Positions 26,819 to 36,029 of a DNA stretch of 64,000 nt are shown piece after piece (position 1 is the first letter of the stretch; every line of letters starts with the position of its first letter). The notes under the pieces were generated by a model. It searched no databases. It had not been told where the DNA came from and was given only the letters and a program-made list of their open reading frames with translations. This DNA comes from Streptomyces caatingaensis (lineage in GTDB: Bacteria; Actinomycetota; Actinomycetes; Streptomycetales; Streptomycetaceae), in contig NZ_LFXA01000018.1 in the NCBI RefSeq assembly GCF_001187435.1, positions 738,397-802,396 of the forward strand, written 5' to 3'. A program made the translations under genes and the position numbers.

Positions 26819-27838
26819 TCACCGCGGCAGCACCACCACGTACGCCCCCGGCGCCCGCTCCGCCGACGCCGCAAGCGCCGACCGCACCACGTCGGCCAGT
26901 CGCTCGGGCGCGTCCCGCAGATCGCGCGGGGGGACGGCCAGCACCGCCAGGCCGAGCTGGGCCAAGTGCTCGTGCGTGCGGGCGAGTTCGTCGCGCAGCG
27001 GGGCGTCGCGGCGGGAGCGGGTGTCGATCTCGACGGCGACGCCGTGGTCGGGCCAGTAGGCGTCGACGGTGCCCAGCAACGGGCCGCCGGGGAGGAGGAG
27101 TTCGACGTTCCAGAGGGGGACGGGCAGGGCGTGGTCGGCGACGAGGGCGTAGAGGCGGTCCTCGGCGGCGGCGCGGCCCTCGGCGAGGAGCGTGTCCAGG
27201 ACGGCGGCCACGGGCCCCCGCTCCAGCAGCCTGGCGCGGGCGAGTTCGCGGTACAGGCGCGTGGCCTCGCAGTGGCCGCCGCGGACCGCCTCGGTGAGGA
27301 CGCGGCGGATCGCCTCCGGGTCCGCCAGCCGGGCCACCGCGTCGGCGACGGCGCGGGGGACGGGGGCGACCGGCACGCCGGTCAGCAGCCGTGGCCGGGG
27401 CACGGAGGGGGAGCGCACCGGGCGGACGAAGCCCGTCGCGCGCAGTCGCCGGGTGTGCGGGACGAGGACGTCGATGTGCTCCAGGCGCAGCAGCGGGGGA
27501 GCGCTGGTGAAGCGGTGCAGGGCCAGCGCCGCCAGGCCGGTGATCATCGCCTCGCCGTAGGGGGCCTCGGCGCCGCACGGCTGGAGGGGGATGCCCTGGG
27601 AGCGGGCCCGGGTGTACATCAGGGCGGCGTGCAGCCGTTCCTCGCTGGTGGCCGGGCCGGTGTGGAGCAGGTAGACGCCGGGCAGGAGCTGCTGCCAGGG
27701 GCCGCCGGGGCGGCAGCGCTCGCCGGCCTCGGCGGCGGAGACGCCGTGTTCGCGCAGCCGGCGCGCGGTCATGACGCGGTGGCGGACGTCGGAGAGGTGG
27801 TGGAGCGGGCGCGGGGAGAGGGGGGTCTCGTGGTTCAT
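26819..27838 (-). CDS. DUF559/AbiEi-like conserved actinobacterial protein
   Basis: 339 residues from ATG 27838 (an upstream in-frame extension to 27907 lacks a better site). N-terminal part: a DNA-binding-like winged-helix region (TARRLREHGVSAAEAGERCRPGGPWQQLLPGVYLLHTG), as in AbiEi antitoxin-like proteins. C-terminal part: a Vsr/DUF559-type restriction-endonuclease-fold remnant (LGTVDAYWPDHGVAVEIDTRSRR, with D and E-I-D positioned like a PD-(D/E)XK core). Such proteins are common single-copy genes in Streptomyces and their role is unknown. It converges on the immunity gene, the two stops being 2 bases apart. Confidence 0.8.
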   Translation of the reverse strand: MNHETPLSPRPLHHLSDVRHRVMTARRLREHGVSAAEAGERCRPGGPWQQLLPGVYLLHTGPATSEERLHAALMYTRARSQGIPLQPCGAEAPYGEAMITGLAALALHRFTSAPPLLRLEHIDVLVPHTRRLRATGFVRPVRSPSVPRPRLLTGVPVAPVPRAVADAVARLADPEAIRRVLTEAVRGGHCEATRLYRELARARLLERGPVAAVLDTLLAEGRAAAEDRLYALVADHALPVPLWNVELLLPGGPLLGTVDAYWPDHGVAVEIDTRSRRDAPLRDELARTHEHLAQLGLAVLAVPPRDLRDAPERLADVVRSALAASAERAPGAYVVVLPR

Positions 27839-27928
27839 GACCCGGCCATTCCCGCTCGGCGCCCGCTCCTTAACCGCTGTTACGTACCCGTGGTCGAGTG
27901 CTGACAACCCCGTGGAGTTGTCCGGGAG

Positions 27929-30523
27929 TTACGCGGCCGCGGCGTCGCACTCCTGTGCCCGCAGGGCGCGCGCGAGGTCGTCGCGCGCCTCCCGCACCAG
28001 GCGCCGCAGCGCCGGGGCCGCGTCGGGGTGCCCGGCGAGCCAGGCGTCGGTGAGGTCCAGCGTCCGCCGGTCGTCCTGGAGGACGGGGAAGAGCCCGCGC
28101 ACGATCGCCATGGCGATCTCGATCGACCGCTCGCGCCAGACGCGTTCGATCGACGCGAAGTAGGGCTCCACGAACGGCTTCAGCAGCTCCCGCTGCCCGG
28201 GCTGGTCGAAGCCGGCGACGGTGGCCTCGGTGAGGGCGTTGGAGAGGACGTCGGAGTCCACGACCCGCTCCCACGCCTCGGCCTTGACCTTGGCGTCCGG
28301 GCGGGAGGCGAGGCAGCGCACCTGGTGGCGGCGGCCGGAGGCGGTGTCGTCGCGGGCGAGTTCGGCGTCGATGAGCGCCGCGTCGGCCGCGCCGCCCGCC
28401 GCGAGGGCGGCCAGCAGCGCCCAGCGCAGCTCCTGGTCGACCTCCAGCCCGTCGATCCGCGCCGTGCCGTCCAGCAGCCCGCGCAGCAGCTGGAAGTCGG
28501 CCTGGGTGGTGGCCACTTGGGCCAGGAAGCGGGCCCAGGCGAGCTGGTGGCCGCTGCCCGGCTCGGCCAGCCGCAGCTCGCTGAGCGCGGTGCGGGCGAG
28601 CCGCGCGGAGCCCTCGGCGCGCCAGGCGGGCGCCGCGTAGTGGACGAGGGCGCCGCGCGCGCAGCTGTGCAGCGTCTGCAGGACGCCGATGTCGCTCTCG
28701 GCCCCGGCGAAGCGTTCCACCAGCTCCAGGTAGTCGCGGGCGGGCATCAGCCCGTCGCGGGTGAGGTTCCACACGGCCGACCAGCACAGGGCCCGCGCGA
28801 GCGGGTCCGTGAGGTCGCCGAGGTGCGCGCGGAGCGTGGCCAGGGAGCCCTCGTCGAAGCGGACCTTGCAGTACGTCAGGTCGTCGTCGTTGACGAGGAT
28901 GAGCTCCGGCCGTTCGGCACCGGCCAGTTCGGTCACGACCGTGCGCGGCCCGGTGACGTCCACCTCGGCGCGCGCGTAGCGCACCAGCTCGGTGCCCCGG
29001 CGGCGGTAGAGGCCGACGGCCACCCGGTGCGGGCGCAGTTCGGGGTGGCTCTCGGGCGCCTCCTGGAGGATCGCCAGCTCGGTGAGGCGGTCGGCCGCGT
29101 CGTAGGTCGGCTGCGGCGTCAGGGAGTTGACGCCGGCGGTCTGGAGCCAGGAGCGGGACCAGGCGGCCATGTCGCGGCCCGAGGTCTCCTCCAGGACGGA
29201 GAGCAGGTCGGCCAGGCGCGTGTTGCCGTAGGCATGGCGCTTGAAGTAGCGGCGCGCGCCCTCCAGGAAGGCGTCCCGCCCGGCGTAGGCGACGAGCTGC
29301 TTGAGGACGGAGGCGCCCTTGGCGTAGGTGATGCCGTCGAAGTTGAGCTTGGCGTCCTCCAGGTCGTGGATGTCCGCCGTGACCGGGTGGGTGGAGGGGA
29401 GCTGGTCGGCCCGGTAGGCCCACGCCTTGCGCTGGTTGGCGAAGGTGACCCAGGCGTTGGTGTAGCGGGTGGCCTCGACCTGCGAGAAGGAGCCCATGAA
29501 GTCGGCGAAGGACTCCTTGAGCCACAGGTCGTCCCACCACTCCATGGTCACCAGGTCGCCGAACCACATGTGCGCCATCTCGTGCAGGATCACGTTGGCC
29601 CGCCGCTCGTACGCCGAGCGCGTCACCTTGCCCCGGTAGACGAACTCCTCGCGGAACGTCACGCAGCCCGGGTTCTCCATCGCCCCGATGTTGTACTCCG
29701 GCACGAACGCCTGGTCGTACTTGCCGAAGGGGTACGGGAAGTCGAAGTGCTCGTGGAAGAAGTCCAGGCCCTGCTTGGTGACGGTGAGGATCTCGTCGGC
29801 GTCGAAGTGCCGGGCCAGGCCCTTGCGGCAGAGCGCGGCCAGCGGGATCTCCAGCGTGGTGCCGTCGGGCAGTTCACGGCTGTAGTGGTCGCGGACGACG
29901 TGGTACGGGCCGGCGACGACGGCCGTGACGTACGTGCCGATGGGCTTGGTCGGCACGAAGCGGCGCAGCGACGAGGCGTCGTCCACCGGCTCGTCCGGGC
30001 CGTCCTGCGCACCATTGCTGATCACGGTCCAGGCGGCGGGGGCGGTGACGGAGAAGGTGTAGGGGGCCTTGAGGTCCGGCTGCTCGAAGTTGGCGAACAC
30101 CCGGCGGGCGTCGGCCGGTTCGTAGTGCGTGTAGAGGTAGACCTCGCCGTCCTCGGGGTCCACGAAGCGGTGCAGGCCCTCGCCCGTCCGGCTGTACGCG
30201 CACCGCGCGTCCACGACCAGTTCGTTCTCGGCGGCCAGGCCGTCCAGGGCGACGCGCGTCCCGTCGAAGACGGCCCCCGGGTCCAGGGCCCGGCCGTTGA
30301 GCGTGACGGCCGTCACCGAGGGGGCGACCAGGTCGGCGAAGCTCGACGCGCCGGGCTCGGCGCAGCGGAAGCGGATCGTGGTGACGGACCGGAAGGTGCG
30401 GGGGCCGGGCCCGTCGTCGGGGCCGACGGCGGACCGGACGTCCAGGTGCACCTCGTAGCCGTCCACGGTCAGCAGTGCGGCCCGCTGCCGGGCCTCCTCA
30501 CGGGTCAGGTTCTCACCGGGCAC
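27929..30523 (-). CDS. pepN: Aminopeptidase N (M1 family), copy 2
   Basis: 864-residue zinc aminopeptidase, paralogue of the 7963-10536 gene. GTG 30523 is chosen because GAGGGAG lies just upstream; the open frame extends 8 codons further. It starts with the same PGENLTREEARQRAALLTVDGYE as copy 1. GAMEN is at 280-284; the zinc site HEMAH gives H314, E315 and H318, with E337 in KESFADF. The full-length C-terminal helical domain (GLEVDQELRWALLAALAAGG) is present. Two intact copies imply distinct substrate preference or expression. Divergent from the DsbA-family gene. Confidence 0.96.
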   Translation of the reverse strand: MPGENLTREEARQRAALLTVDGYEVHLDVRSAVGPDDGPGPRTFRSVTTIRFRCAEPGASSFADLVAPSVTAVTLNGRALDPGAVFDGTRVALDGLAAENELVVDARCAYSRTGEGLHRFVDPEDGEVYLYTHYEPADARRVFANFEQPDLKAPYTFSVTAPAAWTVISNGAQDGPDEPVDDASSLRRFVPTKPIGTYVTAVVAGPYHVVRDHYSRELPDGTTLEIPLAALCRKGLARHFDADEILTVTKQGLDFFHEHFDFPYPFGKYDQAFVPEYNIGAMENPGCVTFREEFVYRGKVTRSAYERRANVILHEMAHMWFGDLVTMEWWDDLWLKESFADFMGSFSQVEATRYTNAWVTFANQRKAWAYRADQLPSTHPVTADIHDLEDAKLNFDGITYAKGASVLKQLVAYAGRDAFLEGARRYFKRHAYGNTRLADLLSVLEETSGRDMAAWSRSWLQTAGVNSLTPQPTYDAADRLTELAILQEAPESHPELRPHRVAVGLYRRRGTELVRYARAEVDVTGPRTVVTELAGAERPELILVNDDDLTYCKVRFDEGSLATLRAHLGDLTDPLARALCWSAVWNLTRDGLMPARDYLELVERFAGAESDIGVLQTLHSCARGALVHYAAPAWRAEGSARLARTALSELRLAEPGSGHQLAWARFLAQVATTQADFQLLRGLLDGTARIDGLEVDQELRWALLAALAAGGAADAALIDAELARDDTASGRRHQVRCLASRPDAKVKAEAWERVVDSDVLSNALTEATVAGFDQPGQRELLKPFVEPYFASIERVWRERSIEIAMAIVRGLFPVLQDDRRTLDLTDAWLAGHPDAAPALRRLVREARDDLARALRAQECDAAAA

Positions 30524-30636
30524 GGCGGGGCTCCCTCGGGATGTCAAAAGTCGGTGACTCTCGGATCATCAGGAATCATGGCATGCGCGTCTTTGTTGAA
30601 AGTGCGAACACTTCACCCCCCTACCGGGAGAACCCC

Positions 30637-31293
30637 ATGAGCACCACACGCAGGACCTCCGACGAGAAGACGACCGCCGACTTCTGGTTCGACCCGATCT
30701 GCCCCTGGGCGTGGATCACCTCGCGCTGGATGCTGGAGGTCCAGAAGGTGCGTCCGGTGGAGGTGCGCTGGCACGTCATGAGCCTCGCGGTGCTCAACGA
30801 GCCCCGCATGGACGAGCTCCCGGAGGAGTACCGCGAGAAGATCGCGAACGCGTGGGGTCCGGTCCGGGTGTGTGTCGCGGCCGCCGCCGAGCACGGCGAG
30901 GAGGTGCTCGGCCGGCTCTACACCGCGCTCGGCACCCGCTTCCACCACCAGGGCAGGCCGCGCGACCGCGCCACGATCGTCGAGGCGCTGGAGGAGGCCG
31001 GCCTGCCGGCGTCGCTGGCGGACGCGGCCGGCACCGACGCGTACGACGCGGAGGTGCGCGCCTCCCACAAGGGCGGCATCGACAAGGTCGGCGAGGAGGT
31101 CGGCACCCCGGTGATCGCCGTGCCCGGCGAGACCGGCGCCGAGGCCGAGGTCGCCTTCTTCGGGCCGGTGGTCACCCCCGCCCCCAAGGGCGAGGCGGCG
31201 GGCCGCCTCTGGGACGGGACGCTCCTGGTGGCCTCCACTCCGGGCTTCTTCGAGATCAAGCGCACGCGCACGCAGGACCCGGTCTTCGACTGA
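30637..31293 (+). CDS. DsbA-family oxidoreductase, mycothiol-dependent nitroreductase Rv2466c-like
   Basis: 218-residue cytoplasmic thioredoxin-fold protein of the Mrx2/Rv2466c group, which uses mycothiol for reduction. ATG 30637 with GGGAG 6 nt upstream. The active-site segment DFWFDPICPWAWITSRW keeps only the first Cys of the CPWC motif (CPWA here). The rest of the family pattern is intact: helical insertion, VRWHVMSLAVLNE, cis-Pro region VGTPVIAVPG. A monothiol site would fit mycothiolation or a monothiol mechanism rather than a dithiol disulfide cycle. No partner gene adjacent. Confidence 0.88.
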   Translation: MSTTRRTSDEKTTADFWFDPICPWAWITSRWMLEVQKVRPVEVRWHVMSLAVLNEPRMDELPEEYREKIANAWGPVRVCVAAAAEHGEEVLGRLYTALGTRFHHQGRPRDRATIVEALEEAGLPASLADAAGTDAYDAEVRASHKGGIDKVGEEVGTPVIAVPGETGAEAEVAFFGPVVTPAPKGEAAGRLWDGTLLVASTPGFFEIKRTRTQDPVFD

Positions 31294-31425
31294 GCGGCCG
31301 CGCGGCGTCCCGGCGGGGCGCGGGGCCGTGCCGGCGCGCGGCTCCGCCGTGTGGGCGCGGCCGGGCGGGGACGGCCGCCGTCCCCCGGAAGGACCGCAGC
31401 CGACGCGGGTCGGCCGCGGTTCGCC

Positions 31426-31431
31426 TAGGGT
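31426..31431 (+). promoter_or_regulatory. -10 element of a probable leaderless promoter
   Basis: TAGGGT with 7 bases to the ATG at 31439, so the transcript would start at or next to the initiation codon; there is no ribosome site. Confidence 0.55.
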
Positions 31432-31438
31432 CCGAACC

Positions 31439-32065
31439 ATGGGCCAGACCGACCTCACCCGGCCCCTGGGCCGCGACGGCGGCTGGGCCGACGCCGAGCC
31501 GCCGTGCCGCAACGCCGCCTTCGCCGAGCTCCCCGTCCGCCCGTACGACTTCCTCACCCTCGCCCTGTGCCGCGTCCTGCCACCGCTGTGGTCCCTGTGC
31601 CGGCTGCGGCACGCGGCGGGCATGATGCGGCACTATCTGCGGGCCGACGGGACGCCCGTGCGGATCGACGCCGAGGAGCTGCTCGCGCTCCCGGCCGTCC
31701 GCGCCGCCGCCGACGAACAGCTCGCGCGCTGGCGGGCCGAGGCCCTGGACCGCTGGCGCGCGGGCCCGCGGGCACCCGCCGCCTACCCCGCCGACAGCGG
31801 CTGGCGCGACGTCGTCATCACCCGCCGGGTCAGCGCCGACTGGTGGCTGGCGCTGCGCTGCGCGGAGTTCCGGCTGACCGGCACCGTACGGGTGGACGGC
31901 GACGGCGCGACGGCCGTCGACTACCGCTTCGCCCTGCACAAGGGCTGGAACTTCGACCGGGGCGGATCCGAACTGGGCATCCCCTTCACCCCGTTCGCCC
32001 GGCTCCACGAGACGGGCCTGGCACGGGAGTTCACGGTGACGGGCGAGGCGTTCGGACACGCCTGA
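31439..32065 (+). CDS. Hypothetical protein
   Basis: 208-residue soluble protein, no signal peptide, probably leaderless. I do not recognise the family with confidence. Visible features: an N-terminal Pro-rich segment; helices rich in Leu/Arg (LALCRVLPPLWSLCRLRHAAG); a conserved-looking C-terminal beta region VDYRFALHKGWNFDRGG followed by LGIPFTPFARLHETGLAREFTVTGEA. The ending (W-N-F ... F-x-x-L-H-x-x-G-L-A-x-E-F) resembles the tails of some uncharacterised bacterial proteins found near polymorphic toxins, but this is memory-based. It lies between the DsbA-family gene and the convergent sodF. Confidence 0.75.
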   Translation: MGQTDLTRPLGRDGGWADAEPPCRNAAFAELPVRPYDFLTLALCRVLPPLWSLCRLRHAAGMMRHYLRADGTPVRIDAEELLALPAVRAAADEQLARWRAEALDRWRAGPRAPAAYPADSGWRDVVITRRVSADWWLALRCAEFRLTGTVRVDGDGATAVDYRFALHKGWNFDRGGSELGIPFTPFARLHETGLAREFTVTGEAFGHA

Positions 32066-32102
32066 GCCGCCGTGCGCGCCGTCGTGGTGGGAGCATGGGG
32101 AG

Positions 32103-32133
32103 GGCCCCCGCGCGAGTCGACCGCGCGGGGGCC
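32103..32133. terminator. Hairpin between the 31439 gene and sodF
   Basis: Perfect 12-bp GC stem (32103-32114 with 32122-32133), 7-base loop, between convergent genes. Confidence 0.7.
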
Positions 32134-32217
32134 TCCGTGTGCCTGCCGCGTGACACGGGTGAGAAGACGATCACGAGCAGGCCGTTCACGGGCCGGGGGA
32201 CGGGAGCCCCCGGGGCC

Positions 32218-32859
32218 TCAGGGGTTGAGCAGCAGCGCGTTGCCGCGCTCCTTGGCGGCGGCGTAACGCTTGGCCACGTCCTGCCAGTTGACGACCTGCC
32301 ACATGGCCTCGATGAAGTCCACCTTCTGGTTCTTGTACTGCAGGTAGAAGGCGTGCTCCCAGGCGTCGAAGACCAGGATCGGGGTGGAGCCCTGGCCGAC
32401 GTTGCCCTGGTGGTCGTAGACCTGCTCGACGATCAGCTTGCCGCTGATCGGCTCGTAGGCGAGGACGCCCCAGCCGGAACCCTGGGTGGTGGCCGCCGCC
32501 TTGGACAGCTGGGCCTTGAACTTGGCGAACGAGCCGAAGGACTCGGCGATCGCGTCCGCCAGCTCGCCCACGCCGTCCTTGTCGAGCGGCTCGCCGCCGC
32601 CGTCGCCGGTCATGTTCTGCCAGTAGATGCTGTGCAGGATGTGGCCGGAGAGGTGGAACGCGAGGTTCTTCTCGAGGCCGTTGATCGAGCCCCACTGCTC
32701 CTTGTCACGGGCCTCGGCGAGCTGCTCGAGCGTGTCGTTCGCGCCCTTGACGTACCCCGCGTGGTGCTTGTCGTGGTGCAGCTCGATGATCTTCGCGTCG
32801 ATGACGGGCTGGAGCGCCGCGTAGTCGTACGGAAGTTCAGGGAGTGTGTAGATGGCCAT
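32218..32859 (-). CDS. sodF: Iron (Fe-Zn) superoxide dismutase
   Basis: 213-residue cytosolic Fe/Mn-type superoxide dismutase, 2 O2- to O2 + H2O2. Metal ligands by alignment with E. coli SodB: H28 (HHDKHHAGY), H76 (HILHSIYW), D165 and H169 (FDAWEHAF). ATG 32859 with GGAGGG 7 nt upstream. In Streptomyces this enzyme is the nickel-repressed counterpart of the nickel enzyme SodN. A Nur operator 22 bases upstream of the start supports identification as sodF. sodN is not in this window. Confidence 0.96.
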   Translation of the reverse strand: MAIYTLPELPYDYAALQPVIDAKIIELHHDKHHAGYVKGANDTLEQLAEARDKEQWGSINGLEKNLAFHLSGHILHSIYWQNMTGDGGGEPLDKDGVGELADAIAESFGSFAKFKAQLSKAAATTQGSGWGVLAYEPISGKLIVEQVYDHQGNVGQGSTPILVFDAWEHAFYLQYKNQKVDFIEAMWQVVNWQDVAKRYAAAKERGNALLLNP

Positions 32860-32880
32860 GCCGAGCCCTCCGACTGCTTA

Positions 32881-32897
32881 TTGCAATTAACTTGCAG
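32881..32897 (-). promoter_or_regulatory. Nur box (nickel-responsive operator) of sodF
   Basis: TTGCAA-TTAAC-TTGCAG, a 16-of-17 type match to the published Nur consensus tTGCaa-N5-ttGCAA, placed just upstream of sodF. Ni-loaded Nur would repress sodF here. Family knowledge plus sequence match. Confidence 0.88.
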
Positions 32898-32968
32898 GTA
32901 GACGCTATCAGCAACTGCCCGGGCTGTGCCGGGAGAGGGGCCACATGGGTCAACTCTCGTCCCAAAGA

Positions 32969-33013
32969 CCGAGGCGGGGTCGGTCCTGGTGATCAGGACC
33001 GACCCCGCCTCGG
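32969..33013 (-). terminator. Long terminator of the first permease gene
   Basis: Perfect 19-bp stem (32969-32987 with 32995-33013), 7-base loop, directly downstream of the permease stop at 33033. Confidence 0.85.
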
Positions 33014-33032
33014 AAGGGGATGTGGTGCCGCG

Positions 33033-34448
33033 TCAGCCCCGGGGGGCCGCCGCGACGCGCTGCCGCAGGTAGCCGACGAGCGCGAGGGCCGCGGTGAGCC
33101 CGGCCGTGGCGTACAGCTGCACGGCCGTGTCCTTCTCGCGCAGCATCAGACCCAGGACGCACAGGATGCCCAGCAGGGCGACGACCGTCAGGGCGGGGAA
33201 CCACCACATCCGCACCACCAGCCGCTCAGGCTGCTCGCGCTCCAGGCGGTAACGCATCATCAGCTGGGTCACGGCGATAAAGGCCCACACCACCAGCACC
33301 GCCGCACCCGTCATGTACAGCAGCCACTTGAACACGGTGTCCGGCCACTTGTAGCTCAGCAGCACGGCGACGAAGCCGAACGCCGAGGAGGCCACGACGG
33401 TCCGGCGCGGCACCCCGTTGCTGACCTTGCCCAGGAAGCGGGGGCCCTCGCCGCGCTCGACGAGCGAGTGCGCCATGCGGGAGGCGCCGTAGATGTTGGC
33501 GTTCATGGCCGACAGCAGCGCGATCAGGACGATGACGTTCATGATCTGGCCGGCCGCGGGGATGTCGAGGTGCTTGAGGACGGCCACGTACGGGCCGGTG
33601 AGGATCGACGTGTCGGTCCACGGGATCAGGGTGACGACGACGAGCATCGAGCCGACGTAGAAGAGGGCGATGCGCCACATCGCCGTACGGACCGCACTGG
33701 CGACGCCCTTGACCGGGTGCTCGGACTCCGCCGCGGCGATCGTCACCGTCTCCAGGCCGCCGTACGCGAAGACCGAGGCGAGCAGTCCGGCGACGAGGCC
33801 GTCCGTGCCGTTGGGCAGGAAGCCGCCGTGGCCGGTGAGGTTGGAGGTGCCCGGGGCGGAGGTGCCCGGCAGCAGGCCGCAGATGGCGAGGACGCCCAGG
33901 ATCAGGAAGACGCCGATCGCGGCGACCTTGAGGGTGGCGAACCAGAACTCGAACTCGCCGAAGTTGCCGACCGCCGCCAGGTTCATGCCGCAGAACAGCA
34001 CCATGAAGCACAGCACCCACATCCACGAGGACGTGGCCGGGAACCACTGGACCATGATGGCCGCCGCGCCGAGCGCCTCGACGGCGATGGCCACGCACAG
34101 CTCGATCCAGAAGACCCAGCCCGCGGTGAAGCCCGCCCACGGGCCTATCGCGCGTTCGGCGTGGACCGAGAAACTGCCCGACGCCGGGTTGGCCGCGGCC
34201 ATCTCGCCCAGCATGCGCATCACGAGCATCACCAGGAGCCCGGACACCGCATAGGCCAGCACGATCCCCGGGCCGGCGGCGGCGATGCCCGCCCCCGACC
34301 CCACGAAGAGTCCGGCGCCGATGACCCCGCCCAGGGCGATCATCGACAGATGGCGCTGCTTGAGGCCGTGCGACAGGGAGGTGCCGGAATCCGGCGGTGC
34401 GTCGGTGACCGCGCGCTCGGGCGCGGCGGTCGCATCTGTCCGAGTCAT
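33033..34448 (-). CDS. APC-family amino-acid permease 1
   Basis: 471-residue cytoplasmic-membrane transporter (AAT/GABA-permease-like), amino-acid/proton symport; substrate not predictable. ATG 34448 is preferred over the in-frame extension to 34553. Hydrophilic N-tail, then HGLKQRHLSMIALGGVIGAGLFVGSGAGIAAAGPGI, the APC signature in helix 1; about 12 helices follow. Conserved segments LVMRMLGEMAAANPASGSFSVHAERAIGPWAGF, NFGEFEFWFATLKVAAI, and AYGGLETVTIAAAESEHP (helix 6 unwound region). One of three close paralogues in 6 kb, same strand but separately terminated. Confidence 0.94.
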   Translation of the reverse strand: MTRTDATAAPERAVTDAPPDSGTSLSHGLKQRHLSMIALGGVIGAGLFVGSGAGIAAAGPGIVLAYAVSGLLVMLVMRMLGEMAAANPASGSFSVHAERAIGPWAGFTAGWVFWIELCVAIAVEALGAAAIMVQWFPATSSWMWVLCFMVLFCGMNLAAVGNFGEFEFWFATLKVAAIGVFLILGVLAICGLLPGTSAPGTSNLTGHGGFLPNGTDGLVAGLLASVFAYGGLETVTIAAAESEHPVKGVASAVRTAMWRIALFYVGSMLVVVTLIPWTDTSILTGPYVAVLKHLDIPAAGQIMNVIVLIALLSAMNANIYGASRMAHSLVERGEGPRFLGKVSNGVPRRTVVASSAFGFVAVLLSYKWPDTVFKWLLYMTGAAVLVVWAFIAVTQLMMRYRLEREQPERLVVRMWWFPALTVVALLGILCVLGLMLREKDTAVQLYATAGLTAALALVGYLRQRVAAAPRG

Positions 34449-34622
34449 GGTCGTGTCTGTCCCCGTGAGTGAAGAGAGTGGTGATGGATCGAGCCAACCG
34501 CGAAAAGTTGCCTCAGTGTGGGGGTGATGTTCGCTCAGGACAACACTTGTCACACAGATGTCCGGTATTCAGACGCGGTGATGACTCTCCGTGTCCGACA
34601 TAGCGCCAGATTCCCGGACGCT

Positions 34623-36029
34623 CTAGCGGTGCGGGCCCTCGGTGCGGCGCAGCCGGAGTTCCCGCAGGCCCGCCACCGCGAGCACCGCGCCCGTCGCCAC
34701 CGCCGACCACAGCAGCTGTGGACGGGCCCCCTCGTCGCTGACCATCAGGACCAGGACACCCGCCATGCCGGCCAGCGCCGCCCAGGTCAGATAGGGGAAG
34801 CACCACATGCGCAGGGTCAGCCGCTCCGGCATCTCCCGCTCGATCCGGCGCCGCAGCCGCAGCTGGGAGGCGGCCACCAGGCCCCAGACGAAGAGCAGGA
34901 CCGCGCCCACCGAGTTGAGCAGATAGCGGAAGATCGAATCCGGCCAGTAGAGGTTGAGGACCACCGACGCGAAGCCGAACGCCACCGACGCCAGCACCGC
35001 CCGCACCGGCACGCCGCCGCCCGAGACCTTGAGCAGCGCCCGCGGCGCCTCCCCCCGCTCGGCCAGCGAGAAGACCATGCGCGACGAGCCGTAGAGGTTG
35101 GCGTTGAGCGCCGACAGCAGCGCCACGAAGATCACGATCTGCATGATCTGCCCGGCCGACGGCACCCCGAGGTGGTCGAGGACCGCCACATAGGGGCTCT
35201 GCCCCGGCGTGATGGACGACCAGGGCAGCAGGGTCACGATGACCAGCATCGAGCCCACGTAGAAGAAGAGGATGCGCCACACGGCGCTGCGCACCGCCCG
35301 GCCCACCGCGCGCTCGGGGTCCTCCGACTCGGCGGCGGCGATGGTGACGACCTCCAGACCGCCGAAGGCGAAGGCGACGACGAGGACGCCGGAGATCACC
35401 CCGTGCCAGCCGTTGGGCAGGAAGCCGCCCTGTCCGGTCAGGTTGCTCATCCCCACGGCCTCGGTGTCGGGCAGCAGCCCGAAGATCGCCAGCAGGCTCA
35501 GGCCGAGGAAGAGGAGAATGGCGCCGATCTTGAGCGCGGCGAACCAGAACTCGAACTCGCCGAAGTTCTTCACGGCGGTGAGGTTCGCGGTGGTGAACAC
35601 CACCATGAACACCAGGACCCAGGCCCACTGCGGCACGGCCGGCAGCCAGCCGTGGGCGATCTGCGCGGCGGCCGTGGCCTCCACGGCCAGCACGATCACC
35701 AGCAGGAACCAGTAGAGCCAGCCGACCGTGAACCCGGCCCAGCGGCCCAGCGCGCGCTCCGCGTGCACCGAGAACGAGCCGGAGGCGGGCATCGCCGACG
35801 AGAGCTCGCCGAGCATCCGCATCACCAGCATGGCGAGGGCGCCCGCTATCAGGTACGAGACGATGATCCCCGGACCCGCGACGGAGATCCCGGCGCCCGA
35901 GCCCACGAAGAGCCCCGCGCCGATCACCCCGCCCAGGCCCAGCATCGTCAGATGCCGCTGCTTGAGCCCCGCGGACAGCGGCTCTTTCCCGCCGTCGAGG
36001 GACTCGGCGGCGGCGGGTGCGTCGTGCAT
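34623..36029 (-). CDS. APC-family amino-acid permease 2
   Basis: 468 residues from ATG 36029. Same architecture as the neighbour: SAGLKQRHLTMLGLGGVIGAGLFVGSGAG, RMLGELSSAMPASGSFSVHAERALGRWAGF, FGEFEFWFAALKIGAI, FGGLEVVTIAAAESEDPERA. The N-terminus differs and is acidic. The strong similarity to permeases 1 and 3 points to local tandem duplication, later split by insertion of bioY and an Uma2 relic between copies 2 and 3. Substrates unknown. Confidence 0.94.
   Translation of the reverse strand: MHDAPAAAESLDGGKEPLSAGLKQRHLTMLGLGGVIGAGLFVGSGAGISVAGPGIIVSYLIAGALAMLVMRMLGELSSAMPASGSFSVHAERALGRWAGFTVGWLYWFLLVIVLAVEATAAAQIAHGWLPAVPQWAWVLVFMVVFTTANLTAVKNFGEFEFWFAALKIGAILLFLGLSLLAIFGLLPDTEAVGMSNLTGQGGFLPNGWHGVISGVLVVAFAFGGLEVVTIAAAESEDPERAVGRAVRSAVWRILFFYVGSMLVIVTLLPWSSITPGQSPYVAVLDHLGVPSAGQIMQIVIFVALLSALNANLYGSSRMVFSLAERGEAPRALLKVSGGGVPVRAVLASVAFGFASVVLNLYWPDSIFRYLLNSVGAVLLFVWGLVAASQLRLRRRIEREMPERLTLRMWCFPYLTWAALAGMAGVLVLMVSDEGARPQLLWSAVATGAVLAVAGLRELRLRRTEGPHR

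Noticed and set aside
26819..27838. Functional AbiE-type toxin-antitoxin system
   Set aside because: Only an AbiEi/DUF559-like protein is present; no AbiEii partner is adjacent and it converges on the immunity gene.
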